Assembly (NCBI GenBank): GCA_001768675.1 | Contig: MELN01000060.1 | Location: 15,848 to 24,861 of the forward strand | Direction of reading: 5' to 3' | DNA: 9,014 bases | From: Actinobacteria bacterium RBG_16_64_13 | Lineage (GTDB): Bacteria; Actinomycetota; Thermoleophilia; RBG-16-64-13 | Part shown: positions 1 through 5,431 of the stretch, piece by piece | Numbering within the stretch: the first letter of the stretch is position 1 | Layout: the number at the start of each line of letters is the position of its first letter | The notes under the pieces: generated by a model | Told to the model about the DNA's origin: nothing | Databases searched by the model: none | Seen by the model: the letters and a program-made list of their open reading frames with translations, nothing else | Program-made: the position numbers and the translations under genes

Positions 1-170
1 ACTCCGACATCCAGCGCGGTTTCATTCGCGCCGAGGTGGTGTCTTTCGCCGACTTCATGAGCCATGGGAGCAACATGAAAGCCTGCCGCGACGCCGGAGT
101 CTTGCGCATAGAGGGCAAGGACTACATCGTCGCCGACGGCGACATCATCAACTTCCGCTTCAACGTGTAA
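1..170 (+). CDS. ychF: YchF-family P-loop GTPase/ATPase, C-terminal end only
   Basis: The reading frame beginning at base 3 gives the last 55 residues of a protein whose start lies outside the window, ending at TAA 168-170. The segments DIQRGFIRAEVV, GKDYIVADGD and the terminal IINFRFNV match the signature end of the YchF/Ola1 family. This part is the C-terminal TGS-like domain, in which RGFIRAEV and the DGDIINFRFNV tail are nearly invariant. YchF is a universally conserved Obg-related P-loop NTPase that prefers ATP, binds ribosomes and is linked to stress responses. The nucleotide-binding domain is not visible. The gene appears intact up to its stop. No clear intrinsic terminator follows it, and the next 281 bases are non-coding. 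Confidence 0.93.
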   Translation, partial: SDIQRGFIRAEVVSFADFMSHGSNMKACRDAGVLRIEGKDYIVADGDIINFRFNV

Positions 171-206
171 CGGGTGGCACACGAGGCTAGGCCTTACTCG
201 CGCTAT

Positions 207-250
207 GAGTGACGGCCCAACCCCGACGCTCACTCTCTCCGCGCGCGCCT
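207..250 (+). repeat. Structured intergenic repeat, copy 1
   Basis: GAGTGA (207-212) pairs perfectly with TCACTC (230-235), enclosing the shared block CCCCGACGC. The stem is followed immediately by the shared block TCTCCGCGCGC (236-246). The order stem, CCCCGACGCT, stem, TCTCCGCGCGC recurs at 343-375 with different stem bases that still pair. This looks like a degenerate dispersed repeat or structured RNA element; no function is assigned. Confidence 0.55.
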
Positions 251-262
251 CACCATGCGCGA

Positions 263-290
263 CTTGCTCCGATAGCAAGCATCGGGGTCG
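263..290 (+). other. Stem-loop with an alternative pairing
   Basis: CTTGCT (263-268) can pair with AGCAAG (274-279) around the loop CCGAT. That loop (269-273) can instead pair with ATCGG (281-285), enclosing AGCAAGC. The two pairings exclude each other, as in small switching RNAs. CGAC (260-263) and GTCG (287-290) could close the second form. The element lies just after repeat copy 1, and its right arm resembles 2141-2160. In such GC-rich sequence some pairing is expected by chance. Confidence 0.35.
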
Positions 291-342
291 GGCCGGCCCT
301 TACAGCCAGAACGACCCAGCCTCGCGTGCCGTACCTCATGGG

Positions 343-377
343 GGGGAAGCCCCGACGCTTCCCCTCTCCGCGCGCCT
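343..377 (+). repeat. Structured intergenic repeat, copy 2
   Basis: GGGGAAGC (343-350) and GCTTCCCC (357-364) form a perfect 8-bp stem with a 6-base loop, CCCGAC. The element contains the same CCCCGACGCT (350-359) and TCTCCGCGCGC (365-375) blocks as copy 1, separated by five bases in both copies. Those five bases differ (CACTC and TCCCC) yet each pairs with its own upstream arm. No U-tract follows, so this is not a standard intrinsic terminator for ychF. Confidence 0.55.
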
Positions 378-385
378 GAGCGACG

Positions 386-414
386 TTGCAGCGTTCCACT
401 CGCGGGAGTAGTGT
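386..414 (+). promoter_or_regulatory. Possible promoter of the SLH-Kelch gene
   Basis: TTGCAG (386-391) and TAGTGT (409-414) are separated by 17 bases. The -10 fits only the relaxed TAnnnT pattern common in high-GC actinobacteria, and the -35 shares just TTG with the consensus. Transcription would start near 421, leaving a leader of about 30 bases. The call is weak and rests mainly on spacing and position. Confidence 0.3.
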
Positions 415-451
415 GAGCGTCAACCATCACGCGTGCATCAGGGGGAAGACG

Positions 452-2095
452 ATGAAGATCTCGCGCGGGTTCGGTCTCCTGGCTCTCCTCGTCGCCGTGC
501 TACTCCTATCGACCGGGCTCGCGGCCGCCTCGGTGTCGTTCCCGGACGTTCCGGCCGGTCACATGTACTATCAGGCCATCACCGGAATGGCCGACCGTCA
601 CGTCATCGGCGGCTACGCCAACGGGGACTTCGGTCCCTCAGACTTGGTCACCCGTCAGCAGTTCGCCAAGATGATCGTCCTTACCATGGGTCTCACCGTA
701 GCCGAGGACGACTTCCCCGACTCCGCGGTGCCCTTCGTGGATCTCGGCCCCGACGACCTTTCCAGCCTCTATCCGCACGAATATGTGGCTGTCTGTGCCC
801 TCAACAGCATCACCGCGGGCAAGACTGCGACGACATTCGCTCCTTCCAGCAACATCACCCGCCAGCAGGTGATCAGCATGATCGTCCGGGCGGCAGACAA
901 ACTCGCTCCGGGCGTACTCGGCCAAGTCCCCGGCACGGGTTGGACAGGTGAACTCAGCTACTCCGACCCCAATCACGGGGCGAACATCCAGAAGGCTGAG
1001 TACAACGGGCTCCTGTCAGGCCTGACAGGAGCCGGCGGAGACCTCGAAGGCTGGGATCCGACGCAGAAGGCCACGCGCGGGGAAGTGGCCCAAATGCTCT
1101 GGAACCTTATCGGGTCGATGGACTCCCAGGCCAAGTGGGTCGATCTCTCCCCGGCCGTGTCGCCGCTTCCTAGGCAGGGGCATGCCATGGTGAGCCTTCC
1201 TGGGTCGAGCAGGATCATGCTGTTCGGGGGCGTGGCGGAGAAGGACGGCAATACCGAGTGGGAGGACACCACCTACGAATACGACCTGGCCCTCAACACT
1301 TGGACGAGCGTGGCCGTCGCCGGCGACAAGCCCAGCTCTCGCTGGGGCCACTCGATGGTCTACTGCGCATCGACCGGGAAGGTCATCCTATTTGGTGGCC
1401 ACAACTTCTCGGGTGATCTCAACGACATCTGGACGTACGCCCCGAGCACGCACTCCTGGATCCAATCGCATCCCGCGGGAGAGGTGCCTTCGGGCCGGGC
1501 CGGTCACATGATGGTCTACGTGCCGAGCACCGGCAAAGTCATCCTGTATGGTGGAATGTACCTTCCGAGCGGTGCGCAGGCTTATGTCGGACGGTCGGAT
1601 ACCTGGTCCTACGACCCGGCGGCCAACACCTGGACCGAGCTTCATCCGGCGCTCAGCCCGGGAGCCCGCAAGGGAGGGTGTCTCGCCTATGATCCCGTTG
1701 GCGCAAAGGTGATTCTTTTCGGTGGCGTTAACCCCGGTTGGCCGACCCTCAACGACACCTGGGAGTACGAACCTGTCGCAAGGTCGTGGACCAAGCTCAC
1801 ACCCTCCGGGACTCTGCCGGCCGCTCGTCATGATGCGAGTTGCGCGTTCGATCCGGTCGGCCGGAGCCTCGTCGTTTTCGCTGGACTCGGCGAGCACGGC
1901 GAGTTGTTCAATGAAACGTGGACCTACGGTCCGAGCGCCAACAGCTGGACGAAGCTCGCTCCGCTCAGCACTCCACCCGCCCGGTACGCGGCCGCGATGG
2001 TCTATGAGCCGGCGGGCGGGCGCCTGATCCTGTTCGGCGGCATACCCAAACTCAACGAGGGCAAACTGGGCGACACCTGGTCCTTCTCACCGTAG
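452..2095 (+). CDS. Secreted surface protein: three SLH domains plus six-blade Kelch propeller
   Basis: This 547-residue protein is predicted to be exported and bound to the cell wall. ATG 452 is chosen because GGGGGA (441-446) lies just upstream and the protein then begins with a classic signal peptide: MKISRG, a hydrophobic run at residues 7-20, and a likely cleavage near AAA-SVS at residues 24-29. An in-frame upstream TTG (386) would hide the signal and has no SD sequence. Three S-layer homology domains follow at about residues 30-83, 96-152 and 170-222, with FPDVPAGHMYY, YANGDFGP, and TRQQFAKMI/TRQQVISMI/TRGEVAQML signatures. SLH domains normally bind pyruvylated secondary wall polymers. 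The rest is six Kelch repeats starting near residues 241, 297, 349, 406, 459 and 511, each with an FGG- or YGG-like turn (FAG in blade 5) and a later TW/SW motif. Blades 2 and 3 are very similar (STGKVILFGG and STGKVILYGG). The ligand of the propeller is unknown. The gene stands alone, facing a convergent minus-strand pair. Confidence 0.9.
   Translation: MKISRGFGLLALLVAVLLLSTGLAAASVSFPDVPAGHMYYQAITGMADRHVIGGYANGDFGPSDLVTRQQFAKMIVLTMGLTVAEDDFPDSAVPFVDLGPDDLSSLYPHEYVAVCALNSITAGKTATTFAPSSNITRQQVISMIVRAADKLAPGVLGQVPGTGWTGELSYSDPNHGANIQKAEYNGLLSGLTGAGGDLEGWDPTQKATRGEVAQMLWNLIGSMDSQAKWVDLSPAVSPLPRQGHAMVSLPGSSRIMLFGGVAEKDGNTEWEDTTYEYDLALNTWTSVAVAGDKPSSRWGHSMVYCASTGKVILFGGHNFSGDLNDIWTYAPSTHSWIQSHPAGEVPSGRAGHMMVYVPSTGKVILYGGMYLPSGAQAYVGRSDTWSYDPAANTWTELHPALSPGARKGGCLAYDPVGAKVILFGGVNPGWPTLNDTWEYEPVARSWTKLTPSGTLPAARHDASCAFDPVGRSLVVFAGLGEHGELFNETWTYGPSANSWTKLAPLSTPPARYAAAMVYEPAGGRLILFGGIPKLNEGKLGDTWSFSP
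1008..1033. repeat. Perfect 26-bp palindrome inside the SLH-Kelch gene
   Basis: GGCTCCTGTCAGG (1008-1020) is followed directly by its exact reverse complement CCTGACAGGAGCC (1021-1033), with no spacer. It lies in the third SLH domain and encodes GLLSGLTGA, so the reading frame is undisturbed. The flanking bases 1007 and 1034 do not continue the symmetry. It could form a cruciform or mRNA hairpin, or bind a dimeric protein. The role is unknown. Confidence 0.9.
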
Positions 2096-2100
2096 GCCGC

Positions 2101-2160
2101 GTTGGCACGAGGCCGCGTCTCCCTCTCCCCCTCCGCGCGCAGCAAGCAGGTATCGGGTCG
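2101..2160. repeat. Third, partial copy of the intergenic repeat in the convergent gap
   Basis: CTCCGCGCGC (2131-2140) repeats the block found in copies 1 and 2. It is followed by AGCAAGCA (2141-2148) and TCGGGTCG (2153-2160), which resemble AGCAAGCA and TCGGGGTCG at 274-290. The intervening material of copy 1 is missing, and the CCCCGACGCT block is not recognisable. It fills most of the 114-bp gap (2096-2209) between two convergent genes. I see no U-tailed terminator there. Confidence 0.45.
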
Positions 2161-2209
2161 CGCTGTCGCTCGTCGAAGGGAGCTGGGTGCAAGCGGCGGT
2201 CCCCCGGGC

Positions 2210-3187
2210 TCAGCCCGCGTGGCCCCTGGTCAGGTGATACACGGCCTTGTCGAAGTAGACCGCGAAACGGCTTTGTAGCTCCATCACTCGATAGGTGTCC
2301 ACCGGTCGCTCCCACACCCCTTGGGAGCGGGCGTAGGTCCAGATGTGCTTCTTGAGGAGCATGACGGCCGACAGCATCTCGTGCACCTCGATGCCCTGGC
2401 AGCGCCGCCGAGCGCCCAGCTTGCGATAGAACGACCTCATCTCCTCTTCGGTGTCCTCCCCTTCCAGCCAGCGGCCCAGGAGGCGCAGCCCGGTGGTGCA
2501 CTCGGCCAACAACAGCTCCGGGTCGAGGCGCATGTATTTGATGGTGCTGTGGCTGGAGCGCACGTCCGCGAGCCAGAGTCTCGCCACGTAGGAGATGTGC
2601 TCGCCCACGAAACCCACCAGGCTATCGGAAAGCATCTCGGCGCCGGCGCCTTCTTCCAGGCGATGAAAGGAATCGTGGATGGCCCACTCGTCTTCGTGGA
2701 GGTCCCCACAGATGCGGATGGCCTTCTCGTTGGATGGGAAAGCAAGCGCCGGTAGCCGGTCGATGGCGAAATAGCCGACATCTTCAGCGTCATCGCCGGG
2801 TGTTTCGGTTCCGGAGACCTTCTCCACCTCGAAGGTCACCACGAGCAAGTCCCCGTAGAAGTCGCTCTTCCAGGAATCGGCGTCGATCAGTTGCGCCACT
2901 CGTCCCGTCAGGCCGGTCTCCTCGCGCAGCTCGCGCAGCGCCGCCTCGGCGATAGTCTCGCCCATCTCGGCGAAACCAATGGGCAGGCACCACATGCCCT
3001 GGTTGGGAGCGTACTTGCGCTTGACCAGGAGCACGCGCCGGTCGATATCCAGAACCAAGGCGGCAGCTGCCGGGAGGGGGTTCTGATAGAAGACAGTGCC
3101 GCATGCCGAGCAGACCTCGCGGGGACGGTCCCCTACCACTTGCATCTCGGTGGCGCCGCCGCATCTTGAGCAGAAACGCGCGTTCAG
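2210..3187 (-). CDS. Zinc-ribbon Nudix hydrolase with C-terminal RsbRD-like helical domain
   Basis: This 325-residue product (from the CTG at 3187) begins with a zinc ribbon, C6-x2-C9 and C26-x2-C29, like that of NADH pyrophosphatase-type Nudix proteins. A Nudix fold covers roughly residues 35-150. The Nudix box is complete: G71, E77, R85-E86, E89-E90, G92-L93, which provide the Mg2+-binding glutamates for hydrolysis of a nucleoside diphosphate linked to some moiety. The substrate cannot be told. An extra all-helical region follows at about 180-322, ending in GARRRCQGIEVHEML, KKHIWTYARSQG and FDKAVYHLTRG. Its pattern resembles the RsbRD N-terminal/co-antagonist sensor domain seen in stress regulators; this is recognition by pattern only. 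Start choice: the zinc ribbon requires a start before residue 6, no ATG, GTG or TTG lies there, and GGAGGA sits 9 bases before a CTG that overlaps the TGA of the preceding gene. A GTG at 3277 is in frame but lacks an SD and would overlap that gene by about 90 bases. Confidence 0.85.
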   Translation of the reverse strand: MNARFCSRCGGATEMQVVGDRPREVCSACGTVFYQNPLPAAAALVLDIDRRVLLVKRKYAPNQGMWCLPIGFAEMGETIAEAALRELREETGLTGRVAQLIDADSWKSDFYGDLLVVTFEVEKVSGTETPGDDAEDVGYFAIDRLPALAFPSNEKAIRICGDLHEDEWAIHDSFHRLEEGAGAEMLSDSLVGFVGEHISYVARLWLADVRSSHSTIKYMRLDPELLLAECTTGLRLLGRWLEGEDTEEEMRSFYRKLGARRRCQGIEVHEMLSAVMLLKKHIWTYARSQGVWERPVDTYRVMELQSRFAVYFDKAVYHLTRGHAG

Positions 3188-3990
3188 TTGACGGGTTCCT
3201 CCGTTGCCTGGAGATACACGTGCGAACCGGAATCGTGGGTGTAGACGGCAAGATTCTCCGCCAGCTCCTGCGGGCACTCGCGAACGTTGCCGAGTTGAGT
3301 CTTGCCGGCCGTCACGATATCGCCGATGGAGACCACGGGGTCGCTGACGAAGAGAAGCGTCACGGTGATCCCGCTGGTCTTCTCGGGCCGTATGTCGATC
3401 TGAACGTCGGTGTGCTTGCCGTAGAGCATGTACTCCTTCACGGCGATCACCACACCGGAAATGGGGGCGAAGACCGGAGACCCGGCAGGTGCTCCGACCA
3501 GCACCGAAGTCGTCCCCTCGCCCTCCGAGCTCTTGAGCAGGTAGTAGCGTATGGGTGGATCCGACGAGAAGATGCCACGGAAGAAACGGATCACGCTGTT
3601 GGCGTTGGCCTGGTCCCCGATCGGGGTGAGCGCGACCGCTCGTTCGTCGCTGAGCGATTGGTAGGCGATGATGGTCGCGTCCGAAGCATCGACAGGGAGG
3701 AGGAGATTGCGGTCGCCCAAGCGGGCGAATGCAGGATGTTCTTCGCCGAGGACCGCGACCGGCGCTGATGGTGATTGCTCTCCTCCGGCCAGCAGCCCCC
3801 GAGAGCCGACTTGCTCAGTGCTCCCGCGGGCCGTAGCCGCGATGACGATACCCGCGACGATCACGCAGAACGCGCCAAAACCCAGAGCGAATCGCAGCCT
3901 TCGCCGGCGGTGCACCGTGGCGAGACGCCGCTTGCGCCGGAGCAACTCGTCCTGGCTCCGCATATCTGCTGCGTGTCCCCCGTTTTGCAT
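3184..3990 (-). CDS. Membrane-anchored LytM/M23-like protein, probably not a peptidase
   Basis: This 268-residue protein has a basic cytoplasmic N-terminus (residues 11-34), one transmembrane helix at about 34-54, and an extracytoplasmic part. Residues 165-262 read like a peptidase M23/LytM beta domain: PVFAPISGVVIAV, LYGKHTDVQI, then VSIGDIVTAGKTQLGNV and SGSHVYLQ, in the usual order of that fold. The catalytic signature is degraded. The terminal HxH is HVY (257-259), so the zinc-binding second histidine is replaced, and the upstream H-x3-D pair is not seen. It is therefore more likely a binding or regulatory domain, like other inactive LytM factors. ATG 3990 is chosen because it lies closest to the start of similar basic-tail proteins and has AAGG about 8 bases upstream; ATG 3963 is an alternative. 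A longer in-frame extension to 4179 would run through the divergent promoter region and is rejected. Its stop overlaps the Nudix start by four bases, so the two genes form an operon. Confidence 0.7.
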   Translation of the reverse strand: MQNGGHAADMRSQDELLRRKRRLATVHRRRRLRFALGFGAFCVIVAGIVIAATARGSTEQVGSRGLLAGGEQSPSAPVAVLGEEHPAFARLGDRNLLLPVDASDATIIAYQSLSDERAVALTPIGDQANANSVIRFFRGIFSSDPPIRYYLLKSSEGEGTTSVLVGAPAGSPVFAPISGVVIAVKEYMLYGKHTDVQIDIRPEKTSGITVTLLFVSDPVVSIGDIVTAGKTQLGNVRECPQELAENLAVYTHDSGSHVYLQATEEPVN

Positions 3991-4165
3991 CGACGGTACC
4001 TTACCACTTTGGGGTGCTAATGCCCAGGTTAGCAGCCTGTTCGTGAAACCGGGTCCATCTCCCGCCAAGAGGCGCCCACGGCTCCAGCGGCGGATTGCTC
4101 GGGCTGCTAATCTGTGGAAAGGAGCGGGCCGCTGGCAGAGGAGACCGGCGACAAGGAGGGCGCAG
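3991..4165. promoter_or_regulatory. Divergent promoter spacer with three half-sites
   Basis: This 175-bp region separates two divergent transcription units and should hold both promoters. It contains TTAGCAGCC (4029-4037), its exact reverse complement GGCTGCTAA (4102-4110), and a near copy GGGTGCTAA (4012-4020). The first and third form an inverted repeat TGCTAA-8-TTAGCA (4015-4034). This arrangement suggests an operator acting on both genes. I could not find a convincing -35/-10 pair in either direction. Confidence 0.4.
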
Positions 4166-5320
4166 GTGCGTATCACCATACCGCGATGGGTCCAGCTTGT
4201 GCTGATCCCCGTGGCTATCTTCCTCGCGCTCTACTTCGGCCGGTCGGCCAGTCACGCGGTATTCGTCTTTCTGATCTCGGCGGTCCTCGCGCTGCTCCTG
4301 AATCCCGTGGTCCTGGCCATGGGCCGGATCAAGTGCCCGAGGTGGCTGGCGGTCCCCATCGTCTACTTGGCGTCTCTCGCTGTAGTCGTTGTCGTGTTCG
4401 TGTTTCTTGGCCCGCCGCTGTTGCGTCAGTTCCAGAGGCTCTTCGAGGCGATTCCCGGCTGGCTCGACTCGCTCAACGGACTTCTTGGAGATCTGGAAAC
4501 CTGGCTGGCGTCTCACAACATCAACGTGAACCTGCAGATCAACACCAGCGATATCGTCAAATGGCTACAGGATCACGGGACGCAATCGATAGGCACCCTG
4601 CTGACCGTCGGCTGGAGCGTGGTGGGAGCGCTCGTCAACCTCTTTCTCACCATCGTGGTGAGCTTCTACATGCTCATCGACGGCAAGCGCATCTTCCGTT
4701 TTCTGTGCCGCTTCTCTCCCGGAGAAGCCCCTGTGCAGCAGGACTATGTGCGGGGACTGCAGACCGCGTTCAGTAGGTTCGTGCGCGGCCAAGCCTTGCT
4801 TGGCGCCACCATCGGGTTGGCATGCGGGCTGGCCGTCTGGATCCTGAGCTGGGACGTTGTCGGCATTTGGCCGGAGGGCGGTCAATACGCGCTGCTGTTC
4901 GGCTTCTGGGCCGGCCTCACAGAGGTCATCCCGTACATCGGGCCCTTTTTGGGAGCGGTCCCCCCCGTTATCGCGGCTTTCTTCCACTCGCCCCTCACCG
5001 CGCTCTGGATCATCATCATCTTCTTTGTGATCCAGCAACTGGAGAGCCATATATTGGCTCCGAACATCGTGGGCAGCTCGGTCGGAGTGCACCCGCTGGT
5101 CGTCATCTTCGCGCTGTTGGCGGGGGCTCAGATCGGAGGGATCCTTGGGATGATCGCCTCACTTCCGCTTCTCGCGATGGTGAAGCACACCCTGACCTTC
5201 TACGACTTCAAGATGTCGAGAGCTCCTTGGGCCGGCGATGACGGCATCGCCCTCATCCCGGCCCGGTCAGGCGCGCCCCCTCCCAGGAGGGTCAAGCCGC
5301 CGGGAGCGCCCGACGAGTGA
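4166..5320 (+). CDS. AI-2E transporter family (PerM/TqsA-like) membrane protein
   Basis: This is a 384-residue polytopic membrane protein. The start is GTG 4166, preceded by AAGGAGGG (4153-4160) at ideal spacing. Upstream in-frame codons would add a long hydrophilic, arginine-rich extension lacking family character. The layout is typical of the family: two N-terminal helices (about 10-25 and 30-52), a third near 63-82, an amphipathic linker region (83-140) with LPGWL-like FEAIPGWLDSL, then helices from 145 on. Hallmarks in the C-terminal half are TEVIPYIGPFLGAVPP (252-267), IQQLESHILAPNIVG (289-303), and VHPLVVIFALLAGAQIGGILGMIASLP (308-334, written here as the family's final helices). The tail (350-384) is hydrophilic and proline-rich. 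Family members have been linked to autoinducer-2 export, ion/proton antiport and other roles, so the substrate here is undetermined. It precedes the inositol-lipid genes but is separated from them by a promoter. Confidence 0.9.
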   Translation: MRITIPRWVQLVLIPVAIFLALYFGRSASHAVFVFLISAVLALLLNPVVLAMGRIKCPRWLAVPIVYLASLAVVVVVFVFLGPPLLRQFQRLFEAIPGWLDSLNGLLGDLETWLASHNINVNLQINTSDIVKWLQDHGTQSIGTLLTVGWSVVGALVNLFLTIVVSFYMLIDGKRIFRFLCRFSPGEAPVQQDYVRGLQTAFSRFVRGQALLGATIGLACGLAVWILSWDVVGIWPEGGQYALLFGFWAGLTEVIPYIGPFLGAVPPVIAAFFHSPLTALWIIIIFFVIQQLESHILAPNIVGSSVGVHPLVVIFALLAGAQIGGILGMIASLPLLAMVKHTLTFYDFKMSRAPWAGDDGIALIPARSGAPPPRRVKPPGAPDE

Positions 5321-5329
5321 GGCGGTGTC

Positions 5330-5343
5330 TGACTCAGGAGTCA
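5330..5343. promoter_or_regulatory. Palindromic candidate operator upstream of the inositol-lipid promoter
   Basis: TGACTC (5330-5335) and GAGTCA (5338-5343) form an inverted repeat around AG. Its centre is about 53 bases before the expected transcription start near 5390 and about 12 bases upstream of the -35 box. That is a usual place for an activator or a dimeric repressor. No regulator is identified in the window. Confidence 0.4.
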
Positions 5344-5354
5344 CGGCGAGCGGT

Positions 5355-5383
5355 TTGTGGAGGCTCAGTGATGCTGTTACAAT
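5355..5383 (+). promoter_or_regulatory. Sigma70-type promoter of the inositol-lipid operon
   Basis: TTGTGG (5355-5360) and TACAAT (5378-5383) are separated by exactly 17 bases. The -10 matches TATAAT at five of six positions, and the -35 keeps the TTG core. Transcription should begin near 5390, giving a leader of about 40 bases before the ATG at 5432. It is the best promoter in the window and separates this operon from the AI-2E gene. Confidence 0.65.
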
Positions 5384-5392
5384 CGCCATTTG

Positions 5393-5410
5393 CCGGGACA
5401 TTAACCCCGG
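5393..5410 (+). other. Short leader hairpin before the PIP synthase gene
   Basis: CCGGG (5393-5397) can pair with CCCGG (5406-5410) across an 8-base loop at the very 5' end of the predicted transcript. The ribosome-binding site of the next gene is weak (AGG at 5426-5428, three bases before ATG). A 5' hairpin could stabilise the message. The stem is short, so it may be chance. Confidence 0.25.
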
Positions 5411-5431
5411 AACCCGAACAGTAGCAGGTAA

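Larger units (their letters stand above)
171..451. other. Non-coding spacer with structured repeats and leader of the SLH-Kelch gene
   Basis: No credible gene is present between ychF and the SLH-Kelch gene. The short open frames here are shadows of a GC-rich repetitive sequence. The spacer contains two repeat units with short stems (207-250 and 343-377), a stem-loop with an alternative pairing (263-290), a 10-bp self-complementary stretch GGGCCGGCCC (290-299), and a possible promoter (386-414). The last 31 bases serve as the leader and carry a strong GGGGGA ribosome-binding site at 441-446. Confidence 0.6.

Noticed and set aside
343..364. Intrinsic terminator of ychF
   Set aside because: The stem is strong, but no U-tract follows and it lies more than 170 bases after the stop. 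It fits better as part of the repeat unit.
386..451. Longer start (TTG 386) for the SLH-Kelch gene
   Set aside because: It has no ribosome-binding site and would place 22 residues before an otherwise classic signal peptide. ATG 452 has a strong SD at 441-446.
638..976. Antisense open frames inside the SLH-Kelch, AI-2E, ino1 and GT-PHP genes
   Set aside because: High GC makes long spurious frames on the opposite strand. None shows a recognisable domain, and the sense frames are clearly real.
4012..4110. CIRCE (HrcA operator) because of TTAGCA/TGCTAA half-sites
   Set aside because: CIRCE needs TTAGCACTC, nine bases, then GAGTGCTAA. Here the close pair is in the opposite order, the wide pair is 64 bases apart, and the arms differ.
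3668..4165. In-frame extension of the AI-2E gene back to 3668
   Set aside because: It runs antisense through the LytM-like gene and gives an arginine-rich tail unlike the family. GTG 4166 has an excellent SD.
3991..4179. N-terminal extension of the LytM-like gene to 4179
   Set aside because: It would cover the whole divergent spacer and overlap the AI-2E start. The added residues look like translated non-coding DNA.
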